From positions 1 through 64,000 of the forward strand of contig JAKFVC010000065.1 of the NCBI GenBank assembly GCA_021732415.1: a DNA stretch of 64,000 nucleotides, in the 5' to 3' direction. Under the pieces are notes generated by a model. It saw nothing but the letters and a program-made list of their open reading frames with translations, made no database searches and was not told the DNA's origin. Shown piece by piece: positions 18,720 to 26,770 of this stretch. Both the position numbers and the translations under genes were made by a program. Each line of letters starts with the position of its first letter. Positions within the stretch are counted from its first letter, which is position 1. The DNA comes from Planctomycetaceae bacterium (GTDB lineage Bacteria; Planctomycetota; Planctomycetia; Planctomycetales; Planctomycetaceae).

Positions 18720-19013
18720 ATGAAAACGACCAGTTCAAAACAAGTCGAACTCTGCTGCCACGCACCCGAGGCGCAAGCCGTGTTCGTAGCCGGCACGTTC
18801 AACGATTGGCGTCCCGATGCGACGCCGCTGAGGCGACAAGCGGACGGGCATTGGCGAAGCACGTTGCCTCTGCCGCACGGGCACCACGAATTCAAGTTCA
18901 TCGTCGATGGGCAATGGTGCTGCGAACCGGGTTGCGAGCACGAATTTCAAGGCTGTCCCAAATGCGTGCCGAACGAATTCGGCACGATGAACCGGTTTGT
19001 CGATGTCACATGA
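18720..19013 (+). CDS. Single-domain CBM48 glycogen-binding protein with Cys clusters
   Basis: A 97-residue protein consisting of one AMPK-beta/CBM48 early-set domain: VFVAGTFNDWRPDATPLRR, then GHHEFKFIVDGQW, then VPNEFGTMN. It has no catalytic domain and no signal peptide. Unlike usual members it carries seven cysteines: C12, C13, and C67, C68, C72, C79 and C82 in the loop after DGQW, where the family normally has residues like VPDP. The ATG at 18720 has a GGAAG box 7 nt upstream; a GTG at 18690 overlapping the previous stop is the alternative start. Predicted to bind alpha-glucan and, by the cysteine pattern, probably metal. Confidence 0.8.
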   Translation: MKTTSSKQVELCCHAPEAQAVFVAGTFNDWRPDATPLRRQADGHWRSTLPLPHGHHEFKFIVDGQWCCEPGCEHEFQGCPKCVPNEFGTMNRFVDVT

Positions 19014-19133
19014 TTCTTCCAACACACAATCGACTAGGAAAGGCGAGACGAGCAGTAGCACGCTCGCAATGTACCGTTCGAGAACCACGTTAGACCGTTT
19101 GTAACCATGAACTAAAAAACTAAGGAGCCACTC

Positions 19134-19595
19134 ATGACCAAGAAAACCAGCCTCGTTAGCACAATCAGCCTCACTTCCGGACTCGCACTCGCCGTTGCAC
19201 TCATGGTGTGGTGGTCCGGTGCGACCCACGCCGCAGACGAAAAGCACGATGCACACCAGAACGCTCATGTGGCACACATGAACCACATCACGACTCAAGC
19301 CGAGGCCGAAGCCCTGAAGCCGGGTGACTCGATCGCGATGGCCTGCAGTAAGTGCAAACACATCATGGTCCAGAATGTGACGAAGGATAACTCGCACGTC
19401 AAGCTGATGACCATCGGTCAAAAGCACACATGCGTTTGCGGTGGGAACGTCACGGTCATCGGCACCGGCAAAGGCAAAGGAAAGAACGAAGCAGTGAACC
19501 ACGTCTGCTCGAAGTGCGGTGACGACGCCATGTTCGTCTGCGCGATCAAACCCGGAAGCGGTGCCGTGAAGGACACGGACCACCAGAAGAAGTAA
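19134..19595 (+). CDS. Periplasmic Cys/His-rich protein
   Basis: A 153-residue protein with a strong AAGGAG ribosome binding site, a signal peptide ending at THAADE, a His-rich segment (HDAHQNAHVAHMNH) and three cysteine pairs: CSKC, CVCGG and CSKCG, plus a late VCAI. The pattern suggests metal binding in the periplasm, with the cysteine pairs forming one or more zinc- or copper-type sites. No enzymatic motif is visible. It belongs to the same plus-strand block as the copper ATPase. Confidence 0.7.
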   Translation: MTKKTSLVSTISLTSGLALAVALMVWWSGATHAADEKHDAHQNAHVAHMNHITTQAEAEALKPGDSIAMACSKCKHIMVQNVTKDNSHVKLMTIGQKHTCVCGGNVTVIGTGKGKGKNEAVNHVCSKCGDDAMFVCAIKPGSGAVKDTDHQKK

Positions 19596-19816
19596 CGCGA
19601 AAGCGGTTACCTGGACTGCACCGGGCGGCTACGAGCAACGCGGTGGCTGGTTGCTACACCAGTTCGGCCATTCCGGCACCCATCCCCAATAGCATGAAGC
19701 GCCTGAGGGAAGTGACGTCAGCATGATCCATTCGGCCTAACCTGCTGCCAACCGCACCACTAACCCATGCTTCAATAACGAAACCAAACACAGCACAAAA
19801 AAAGAAAGTCACAATC

Positions 19817-19948
19817 ATGAAAACGAAACACATCGTCCTCGGAACACTCAACGTCCTTCAGCAATCGGCATGGATACGTCCGGCGCTAATGATGTTAGCG
19901 CTCCTCGTCGCCGCCCTCGGCGTGGCCGGCTGCAAACCTCACCACTAA
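19817..19948 (+). CDS. Possible 43-aa lipoprotein
   Basis: A short frame starting MKTKHIVLGTLNVLQQ, with a hydrophobic core and an ending GVAGCKPHH. The VAGC sequence fits a lipobox, giving a mature lipopeptide of only four or five residues, CKPHH, with one Cys and two His. The ribosome binding site is weak. Either a very small lipoprotein of the entericidin type, a remnant, or chance; the neat signal-peptide form argues for a real one. Confidence 0.4.
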   Translation: MKTKHIVLGTLNVLQQSAWIRPALMMLALLVAALGVAGCKPHH

Positions 19949-20099
19949 GCAACCTCAATGGCCTCGACCCTCGACGGTTGAAGACGCCCCAAACAACAGC
20001 CAGTCGGTTCGTTCGTTTGGCGTTGGGCACACTCCGCTTGGATGTCCTGCGGAGCATGGCTTTCTCCGATCGGAGCCGGCAACCGGCAGCGATCTGCTC

Positions 20100-20714
20100 G
20101 TGAAAGAAACGATCTACGTGATGGCAAGAACTTCTCAACAGAGACGGCTGGCAGCGGTCAAGCCAAGGGGAACCGTTGTCGTTTTGTCGGCCGTGGTGTC
20201 CGTCCTTTGTGCCGTCGCCGCACTGGGGTTCGCGGCGTCGCCGGATTCCGGCCAAAGCGCGCCGCTGGAACTCAAGATGCCCGTTTCCCTGTGGACGCGG
20301 CACGAAGCCTTTCACGCGGAGTTCATCAAGGCGACGAAGGACACTGGCAAGGTCGGCGACGCGGCCCGAGCGATCGAGAAATTGGGTGCCACCCATTTTC
20401 CGAAGGCGAAGGATGTGTTCGCGCCGCTCGGACTGTTGCCCCGGCTGGCGGAGGGAAAGTTCACGCCGGAGATGAGCGAGGCGATCAAAGTGGCTGAGAA
20501 ACTAAGGGCCAGCCTGCCGCAGATTCACGGCGAGCACCGCGAACTTTTGGCGGGGCTGAAGAGACTCGGGGAAGCGGCCAAGGAAGAGGGGAAGACGGAC
20601 TACGTGCGCTTCGCTGAAAGTCTGAGCTTGCACATCCAGGAAGAAGAAGAGGTCTTGTACCCGACGGTCCTCCTGATCGGCGATTACGTGAAACGGAAAC
20701 TCGACAAACGGTAA
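20100..20714 (+). CDS. Hemerythrin-like HHE domain protein, exported
   Basis: A protein of up to 204 residues (GTG at 20100; an ATG at 20121 is an alternative). An N-terminal hydrophobic helix VVVLSAVVSVLCAVAALGFA makes it exported or membrane-anchored. The rest is a four-helix hemerythrin-type domain: LWTRHEAFHAEF, THFPKAKDVF, QIHGEHREL and SLHIQEEEEVLYP provide the expected His and acidic ligands for a di-iron or similar site. Such domains bind oxygen, NO or metal. It opens the redox gene group that continues with the membrane Met-rich protein and the reductase, about 115 bases downstream. Confidence 0.75.
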   Translation: MKETIYVMARTSQQRRLAAVKPRGTVVVLSAVVSVLCAVAALGFAASPDSGQSAPLELKMPVSLWTRHEAFHAEFIKATKDTGKVGDAARAIEKLGATHFPKAKDVFAPLGLLPRLAEGKFTPEMSEAIKVAEKLRASLPQIHGEHRELLAGLKRLGEAAKEEGKTDYVRFAESLSLHIQEEEEVLYPTVLLIGDYVKRKLDKR

Positions 20715-20829
20715 CGCGCCCCACGTCTTCATCGCGTTGCCAGCCCGGCGATGACGGCCCGCATGATCGCTGCCTCCCAGTGCGTGCCCAACTCATCTGG
20801 AACCATGAACCGCCTGAAGTGACATAAAC

Positions 20830-21642
20830 ATGAGCCATCTGCCTACTCAAACGTCAGTGACGATCCGGCTTGCCTGGCTCGGCGTGTTCGCCGTCTCGAT
20901 CGGACTGGCGTTGGGCATTCCGGGTTACGGACAGTCACCGGAGGAGCACGCAAAGCACCATCCCGCTCAGGACATGGCGAAGGACAAAGGAGGAGCACCG
21001 GGCATGCCCCCCGGCGGCGACGGGCCGGCGAAGGGGATGGGCGGAATGATGGAGGGGATGGGCGAAATGATGAAGGAAATGGGGAAGGCCCCGCCCAAGG
21101 AGTTGTATCCGACCCTGATGAGCCTACCCGAACTGACACCGGAACAGCGGAAGCAAGTCGAGAGTCAGGCGGACGAACGTATGAGTTCGGGTGTGGCCCT
21201 GTTGTCCGAGGGACTGGACCGACTGAGCGAAGCGACGGAGAACGAGGATTACGCGGCCATGCAGGAAGCCACCGCCCAAGTGCGCGAGGCCGTCGCGCAA
21301 TTCGAGAGCGGCCTGGCCGCCCGGCGCGCTCTGGCCGAGGGCAAGCCGCCGCGCCAGGTCGCCCTGCAATGGTTTAAGGATGAAATGAACCTTCAACCGC
21401 CGCAGAGTGTAGAACGTCGCGGCGGTTTCTCTGGAGTCACGCTATTTCACCTCTTCACGATGGTGCTGCTCATCGCGTTCGCGCTGGCGATGGTGGGCAT
21501 GTACTACTTCAAGATGCGTCGCGCTGCAGCCCTCTTTGAGCGTATCGAGACCGACTCGGGATCGCCTCCGCCTGGCTCGGCAGCGCCGCTGGCAGGAACA
21601 GCGCCGCCGCCTGCGGCGGACACCAAGGGGACGCCAGCATGA
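20830..21642 (+). CDS. Membrane-anchored Met/Gly-rich protein
   Basis: A 270-residue protein with a signal peptide (up to about residue 34), a His/Met/Gly-rich region (GMGGMMEGMGEMMKEMGK), a helical domain of about 100 residues, and a C-terminal membrane helix (GVTLFHLFTMVLLIAFALAM) followed by a Pro/Ala-rich tail. The Met-rich part suggests Cu(I) binding outside the membrane. Its stop overlaps the start of the reductase gene by 4 bases (ATGA), so they are translationally coupled and probably act together. Confidence 0.7.
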   Translation: MSHLPTQTSVTIRLAWLGVFAVSIGLALGIPGYGQSPEEHAKHHPAQDMAKDKGGAPGMPPGGDGPAKGMGGMMEGMGEMMKEMGKAPPKELYPTLMSLPELTPEQRKQVESQADERMSSGVALLSEGLDRLSEATENEDYAAMQEATAQVREAVAQFESGLAARRALAEGKPPRQVALQWFKDEMNLQPPQSVERRGGFSGVTLFHLFTMVLLIAFALAMVGMYYFKMRRAAALFERIETDSGSPPPGSAAPLAGTAPPPAADTKGTPA

Positions 21643-22781
21643 GCAAACTGACGACCAAACCAACCGCGTCGCATGCGAAAGTTGCCAAAGCTGCCCCGCC
21701 AAAGGAAACGGAGGCGATCGCGCCGTTGCCAGTGGCCGAGAATTGGCGCGGGCACCTTCGCGTCGGGAGCATCATCACAGAAACGCCCGGCGTGAAAACG
21801 TTTCGCCTCGTGCCTTCGTCCAGCGACCGCTTGCTCCCTTTCACATTCGTGCCCGGTCAGTTCCTCAATGTCGCGTTCTGGATTGGCGGCGCGAGAATGA
21901 ACCGCTCATACTCCATCTCATCCTCCCCGACGCAGCGCGAATACATCGACCTGACCGTGCGGCGCGAACCACGGGGCGCGGTCTCCCGTCACATCGTTGA
22001 TTTGCTCAAGGTGGGCGACCAGATCGAAGCGGCAGGCCCGGTCGGAAAATTTACGTTTGACGGAACAGAGGCGGACAGCATCGTCCTCATCGCAGCCGGC
22101 GTGGGCATCACGCCGATGATGAGCGTCACCCGGTATCTCACGGAGCGATCCTGGGCCGGAGAGATCTTCTTGATTTTCACATTCCGCAAACCAGCCGACT
22201 TCATTTTTGCGAACGAGATCACGGCGATTCAACGCGTGAATCCAAAGTTGCACGTCGCGGTCACGGTGACGAGAGCGGAAGGGACGGACTGGAAGGGCTC
22301 CCGCGGACGCATCACCAAGGAACTGCTCACACAGACGGTTCCCGATCTGGCTTCGCGGAGAGTCCACGTGTGCGGGCCGCAGTCGATGATGGAGGCGACC
22401 AAGGCCATGCTCACCGAGCTAGGCGTGGCTCCGGACCAACTGAAGACCGAAGCGTTTGGCGCAACCAAACCCGCCCCGGCCGCCGCCGGAACCGCCCTGA
22501 AACCAACAGCCGAGGCCACAGGCCCGCTGGTCACGTTTTCAACGAACAACAAGTCGGTCAAGATTCACGTCGATCAGACGGTTCTCGAACTCTCCGAGGA
22601 ACTCTCCATCGGCATCGAGAACTCTTGCCGCGTCGGCACCTGCGGCCTGTGCAAGGTGAAGATGACGTCCGGCGAGGTCGAGATGGCCGTCGAGGACTCT
22701 CTCACGCCCGACGACAAGGCCAACGGCATCATTCTCGCCTGCCAGGCGAAGCCGAAGAGCGACATCGTGGTGGAGGCGTAG
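21639..22781 (+). CDS. NAD(P)H:ferredoxin-type reductase with C-terminal 2Fe-2S domain
   Basis: A 380-residue flavoprotein of the ferredoxin-NADP reductase family. The FAD site is RSYS at 89-92, the NAD(P) site GVGITPMMS at 154-162 and CGPQSMM at 245-251. A plant-type 2Fe-2S domain follows with cysteines at 330, 335, 338 and 368. The layout is that of Hcr or phenol-hydroxylase type reductases. An N-terminal Ala/Lys-rich extension of about 35 residues is extra. It moves electrons from NAD(P)H through FAD to the iron-sulfur centre, and from gene order the next acceptor is probably the membrane cytochrome encoded 2 bases downstream. Confidence 0.88.
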   Translation: MSKLTTKPTASHAKVAKAAPPKETEAIAPLPVAENWRGHLRVGSIITETPGVKTFRLVPSSSDRLLPFTFVPGQFLNVAFWIGGARMNRSYSISSSPTQREYIDLTVRREPRGAVSRHIVDLLKVGDQIEAAGPVGKFTFDGTEADSIVLIAAGVGITPMMSVTRYLTERSWAGEIFLIFTFRKPADFIFANEITAIQRVNPKLHVAVTVTRAEGTDWKGSRGRITKELLTQTVPDLASRRVHVCGPQSMMEATKAMLTELGVAPDQLKTEAFGATKPAPAAAGTALKPTAEATGPLVTFSTNNKSVKIHVDQTVLELSEELSIGIENSCRVGTCGLCKVKMTSGEVEMAVEDSLTPDDKANGIILACQAKPKSDIVVEA

Positions 22782-22783
22782 CC

Positions 22784-23527
22784 ATGAAAGAACGCGATCG
22801 CATCATCGCCGCCAGCATCTTCGGCGTCTTGCTGTTTGCCTGGCTGGGCTTCCTCGTCCACACTTCGCCGCGCTTCGCAGGCAGCGGAGTCGGGGCGTTC
22901 TTCGGGATCGCGGGGGCCGTGCTCATGCTTGTGCCGCTCGCCTATCCGATCGTCAAACGCATTCGCTTCGTCAATGCAAGGATCACGCCACACGTTTCTC
23001 TCCAGTCGTGGATGACGGTGCATGTCTACGCCGGCATTCTCGGTCCTCTGCTGGGAATTATTCACACCGGCCACAAGTTCGACAGTTGGCTGGGAATCAC
23101 GTTGACGGCAGTGATGCTCCTCGTCGTCGTGAGCGGGTTCATCGGCCGCTATCTGCTGACTTACGTCAGCCAGGACATCAAAGACAAGCTGCTGCTCTTG
23201 CAGACGGCCAGGGGCGATCTGGATAGCGCATGGGGGGCGCTCCAGAACGCGCCCCCGGAGCTGCGTACACTTCCGAAGATGCGTCTCTTGGTCGCCGGCC
23301 TGGCGTCGTTGGGACTCGATCTTCAAATCGGCGGGCCAGCCGGCGAGGTCACCAAGCTTGCCGAATCCGTGGCGGACTTGGAGTTCGCGATCCGCACGCA
23401 CGAGCTGTTCAAGCGCTGGTGCAGCCGCTGGCTGAACCTGCACCTCGTTCTCTCCGTCATCCTCTACGTGTTGCTCGCACTGCACGTGTGGGCGGGAATC
23501 CATTTGGGATTGAGGTGGCTCTCATGA
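22784..23527 (+). CDS. Five-helix membrane protein, putative b-type cytochrome
   Basis: A 247-residue membrane protein with about five helices. Histidines at 80, 94 and 97 in the third helix region and at 220, 234 and 240 in the last helix are placed as in di-heme cytochrome b domains, so two b hemes spanning the membrane are likely. A soluble loop of about 85 residues separates helices four and five. It sits between a 2Fe-2S reductase and a multiheme cytochrome c, with 2-base and overlapping (ATGA) junctions. The simplest reading is a transmembrane electron conduit from the cytoplasm to the periplasm. Heme binding is inferred, not shown. Confidence 0.7.
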   Translation: MKERDRIIAASIFGVLLFAWLGFLVHTSPRFAGSGVGAFFGIAGAVLMLVPLAYPIVKRIRFVNARITPHVSLQSWMTVHVYAGILGPLLGIIHTGHKFDSWLGITLTAVMLLVVVSGFIGRYLLTYVSQDIKDKLLLLQTARGDLDSAWGALQNAPPELRTLPKMRLLVAGLASLGLDLQIGGPAGEVTKLAESVADLEFAIRTHELFKRWCSRWLNLHLVLSVILYVLLALHVWAGIHLGLRWLS

Positions 23528-24357
23528 AACTGCGAACGGCATTTCTTTATGCGGCCATCGTACTGGCCTTGCCTGTGATCGGGTTCTTGACGTTTTCCTC
23601 GCACTACTCTCATCATCGGGATCAAACGGCGGCTGTGATTGTCTCACTCGCCTTTTGGCAGCACATGGTGAGTCCCGGTGAGTTGTCGCAGGCCCACGCG
23701 TCGTTGGAGAATAATTGCGCGGCCTGCCACACACCGGTCAAGGGCGTCGAGGCGCAGAAGTGCATCATCTGCCACGCCAACAATGAGTCGTTGCTGCAGC
23801 GCCAGCCAACCGCGTTTCATGCCAACGTGAGCAGTTGCGTCGAGTGCCACCGCGAGCATCGGGGGACCGATCAGCGCCCGAACGAAATGAACCATCTGGC
23901 GCTGGCCGAGATCGGTTTCCGCCTTTTGAAAACCGACCACCCACCAGCCGGTGAAAACGAACGAGTGCGGAAAGACCTGCTCGACTGGATCGGCCAACAT
24001 CAGCCCGCGAGCCAAGGGTCGGAAGGCCATTCGAGCCTCACCCCAGAGGAAGCGGTCTTGAATTGTGCGACCTGCCATTCCAATAAGGATCGGCACGTCA
24101 AACTGTTCGGCCAGGATTGTGGCCAGTGCCACACGACGGCGAAGTGGACGATCCCGGAGTTTCGGCATCCGTCGCCAAATTCCAAGGACTGCGCACAGTG
24201 CCATCAGGGGCCGCCGAGCCATTACATGATGCACTTTCAAATGATGTCGGCCAAGGTGGCGGGCAAACCGAAGGCGCAGGTCAATCAGTGTTTCCAGTGC
24301 CACCAGACGACGGCATGGAACGACATTAAAGGCATTGGCTATTACAAGCACCATTAG
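23524..24357 (+). CDS. Heptaheme c-type cytochrome
   Basis: A 277-residue protein with an N-terminal membrane segment (FLYAAIVLALPVIGFLTF) and seven CXXCH heme sites at residues 65, 80, 105, 181, 199, 223 and 256 (CAACH, CIICH, CVECH, CATCH, CGQCH, CAQCH, CFQCH). Extra histidines spread through the chain can serve as sixth ligands, as in cytochrome c7/c3-type proteins. The start ATG overlaps the stop of the cytochrome b gene. It is probably anchored to the inner membrane facing the periplasm, taking electrons from the cytochrome b and reducing an unknown acceptor, possibly metal ions, in view of the neighbours. Confidence 0.88.
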   Translation: MKLRTAFLYAAIVLALPVIGFLTFSSHYSHHRDQTAAVIVSLAFWQHMVSPGELSQAHASLENNCAACHTPVKGVEAQKCIICHANNESLLQRQPTAFHANVSSCVECHREHRGTDQRPNEMNHLALAEIGFRLLKTDHPPAGENERVRKDLLDWIGQHQPASQGSEGHSSLTPEEAVLNCATCHSNKDRHVKLFGQDCGQCHTTAKWTIPEFRHPSPNSKDCAQCHQGPPSHYMMHFQMMSAKVAGKPKAQVNQCFQCHQTTAWNDIKGIGYYKHH

Positions 24358-24375
24358 TCAGACGGAGGGAACCGC

Positions 24376-24597
24376 GTGAACAGCGAATACATGTCCGAAC
24401 CCTCAGTGGAACAACTGGCAGGACTCGTGCAGCGGCGATTACATGGGCAGGTACGCGATCTGCGTCTGTTGTTGCGAGACCAGGGCCTTATTGTGCAAGG
24501 GCAGACTTCGACTTACTACGCCAAGCAACTGGCCCAACAGGCGGTCATGGAAATAACAGGACTGGCAATCCTGGCAAACGAGATTGAAGTGCGCTGA
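24376..24597 (+). CDS. BON-domain-like small protein
   Basis: A 73-residue protein with a GTG start 8 nt after a GGAGG box. The pattern of a short helix, then RDLRLLLRDQGLIVQGQTST, then AKQLAQQAVMEITGLA and a final ILANEIEVR matches a single BON domain (beta-alpha-beta-beta fold). BON domains are usually found in envelope proteins that bind phospholipids. No signal peptide is visible, so a cytoplasmic-side function is possible. It follows the heptaheme cytochrome by 18 bases in the same direction. Confidence 0.65.
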   Translation: MNSEYMSEPSVEQLAGLVQRRLHGQVRDLRLLLRDQGLIVQGQTSTYYAKQLAQQAVMEITGLAILANEIEVR

Positions 24598-24699
24598 GTT
24601 GCACTTCGATAAATGGAGTTCCAGTAACCGGAAGGAGCTTCACAAAGGCAGCCGCGTGCGCTTCCTTGGCGTCTTCCAATTTAGACGAGGAGAAACCCG

Positions 24700-25008
24700 A
24701 TGATGTCTCGCATTTCATTCCTGAGAGTTGTGGCCGCGTCACTGTTTGCACTGTCGGTGCTGCCGCTGCTGGCCGCAGACGAAAAGGCCAAAGAGGCAAC
24801 GGTCGTCAAAGCCGGCGACGGCAAAATCACCCTGACCTTCAAGGGGGTTGATGGGAAACACAATCACGATGTCGCCAAGGATGCCAAGATCATCCTGGAC
24901 GACAAGAAAGCCAAACTCGAAGATCTGAAGGAAGGATTCACCGCCCATGTGACGATGGACGACAAGTTTGTTGTCACCAAGATCGAAGCCCATTCAAAAA
25001 AGAAATGA
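24700..25008 (+). CDS. Small exported hypothetical protein
   Basis: A 102-residue protein with a good AGGAG ribosome binding site, a signal peptide ending LLAADE, and a compact Lys/Asp-rich mature domain that includes AGDGKITLTFK, KHNHDVAKDAKI and TMDDKFVVTKIEA. I do not recognise a named family; it looks like a small beta-barrel. A decayed copy joined to the anti-sigma factor lies at 14581-14818, so the domain may be a periplasmic sensor or metal-responsive module. The HNH histidine pair might bind metal. Confidence 0.65.
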   Translation: MMSRISFLRVVAASLFALSVLPLLAADEKAKEATVVKAGDGKITLTFKGVDGKHNHDVAKDAKIILDDKKAKLEDLKEGFTAHVTMDDKFVVTKIEAHSKKK

Positions 25009-25101
25009 ACTACGAGTCGGATGACAGGTCAGGAGCGACTCTCCTGGCCCGGCCTCTCCAAAGCCCCAGATCATCGAGTCAGAGAAGTGGAACGCCATAC
25101 C

Positions 25102-26457
25102 ATGACAATGCCATCGGAAATGCCGACTGAATCCGCGAAGCGAAAACTGGGGCTGCAGCTCGCCTTGATCCTCTTAATCCTTCTGCCGCTCATCATCCTT
25201 TTCCTCACGCCAAGCGGCGGAATGTTGCACGGCGGAATGTTCTTTTGGATGGGGCTGCTGCTCTGTTTCTGGATGATCTCGATGTTGTGTGGGACGAGAG
25301 CGGAGAGCGTGCCCGAAGTGACCGCGCGTCCCTTGAACGCAGAAGAGCAACCTGTGGCGGTGAAGGAGGTGATGGACGTTCGCTTCGCCGAGGAAGACAA
25401 TGGCGTGCGGATTTTTCGCGGTCGGCTGCGCGCGCCAGCCGCCGCTGTCTATGACAAACTCAAGCGTGCGCTCGGTGCCGAATCTGCTCCGATGGTGCAG
25501 GCCGACGAGCAGTTTGGCGCGGCCATCCTGCTCTTCCCAGGGCCAATGGCGAAAGCTGTTGCTGAGCAACATGCGAGACCGTGGGTGAACTGGTTGCTGT
25601 TCGCGCTCACCATCGTCACGACCACCTGGGCGGGCGCGGCGCATCAAGGCGTCAATTTGCTGCTCGATCCGGGACGCTTCACGGTCGGGCTGCCCTACTC
25701 GCTAGGACTGTTACTGATCCTCGGCGTTCACGAATTGGGCCACTACTTCATGGCCCGACATCATCACATCCAGGTGACGTTGCCTTATTTCATTCCGATG
25801 CCATTCGCACTGGGCACGTTCGGGGCGTTCATCAAAATGCGTTCGCCCGCCGAGAATCGGCGTGCGCTCTTCGATGTCGCCGTCGCCGGTCCGCTGGCGG
25901 GATTGGTCATCGCCATCCCGGCGCTCCTAATCGGCCTGCGCTCATCAGTTATCATCGCGGAGTCCACTGAACCGGCGGCAGGGATGATGATGCACGGCGG
26001 AACCTCCGTCGGCTCGTCAGTGCTGCTCGCGTTTCTCGCGAAGTTATCACTCGGTCCCGTCGTGCTCGAAGGCCATGTGCTTCAACTTAGCCCGCTCGCC
26101 TTTGCTGGCTGGCTCGGCCTGATGGTCACCGCCCTCAATCTGCTCCCCATCGGTCAGCTCGACGGTGGTCACATCGCTCAAGCCATGTTCGGACGCCGTG
26201 CGGGTGACACGATCGGCAGTGTCGCCATGTGGACGTTGCTGCTGCTCGGTCTGTTCGTTTGGCCGGGCCTGCTGACGTGGGCGATCATCGTATTTTTCAT
26301 CGCTGGTCGCGACACGCCGCCGCTGGACGATGTGACGCCGCTCACACCATTGCGCCGTTGCTTGGGCTACGCAGCTTTCGCCATCCTCGCCCTGATTCTC
26401 GCCCCGCTGCCGCACACGCTGTGGAACGCCGCGGGCATCCACTGCCCTTACATGTAA
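25102..26457 (+). CDS. Site-2 protease family (M50) membrane metalloprotease
   Basis: A membrane protein of about 451 residues. HELGH at about residues 210-214 and NLLPIGQLDGGH near 350 are the zinc-binding and third-ligand motifs of M50 intramembrane proteases. Several hydrophobic helices surround them, and no PDZ domain is seen. The ATG at 25102 fits the charged leader before the first helix; an ATG at 25021 just after the previous gene is an alternative. Site-2 proteases often cut membrane-bound anti-sigma factors. An ECF sigma and a zf-HC2 anti-sigma lie about 11 kb upstream on the same strand, so it could act on that pair, although no site-1 protease gene is seen. Confidence 0.8.
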   Translation: MTMPSEMPTESAKRKLGLQLALILLILLPLIILFLTPSGGMLHGGMFFWMGLLLCFWMISMLCGTRAESVPEVTARPLNAEEQPVAVKEVMDVRFAEEDNGVRIFRGRLRAPAAAVYDKLKRALGAESAPMVQADEQFGAAILLFPGPMAKAVAEQHARPWVNWLLFALTIVTTTWAGAAHQGVNLLLDPGRFTVGLPYSLGLLLILGVHELGHYFMARHHHIQVTLPYFIPMPFALGTFGAFIKMRSPAENRRALFDVAVAGPLAGLVIAIPALLIGLRSSVIIAESTEPAAGMMMHGGTSVGSSVLLAFLAKLSLGPVVLEGHVLQLSPLAFAGWLGLMVTALNLLPIGQLDGGHIAQAMFGRRAGDTIGSVAMWTLLLLGLFVWPGLLTWAIIVFFIAGRDTPPLDDVTPLTPLRRCLGYAAFAILALILAPLPHTLWNAAGIHCPYM

Positions 26458-26504
26458 TTGCAACGTGAACTGAAACTCATTCAAGACCGAAAAGGGAAGG
26501 TCGT

Positions 26505-26690
26505 ATGGACTGGAATTCAATGATCTCGCTGATCGTCATCGGCCTGATGTTCTTCTTGATGATGCGTCACGGCGGCGGATGTTGTGGTGGCAGTCATTCG
26601 CGGGCACAGGACATTCGTAATGAGCCATCCCGTAAAGACGAATCGCGGCAGAGCGGGAGCAACCGGGTAGGAGATGAAAACTCCCTCTAA
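26505..26690 (+). CDS. Small single-helix membrane protein with GGGCCGG motif
   Basis: A 61-residue protein with a GGAAGG box, one hydrophobic helix (ISLIVIGLMFFLMM) followed by RHGGGCCGGSHS and a charged tail. Small proteins ending with a Met/His/CC cluster right after a membrane helix are common beside copper and mercury resistance genes and probably present a metal site at the membrane surface. It lies between the site-2 protease and the dehydrogenase gene. Confidence 0.6.
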   Translation: MDWNSMISLIVIGLMFFLMMRHGGGCCGGSHSRAQDIRNEPSRKDESRQSGSNRVGDENSL

Positions 26691-26770
26691 ATGCATGGCC
26701 AAATGCGATGGCTCAGGGGGAGTCGCGCATTATCCGGCAATCGCTAAGAGCTCAGAAATGGACAGACCCA

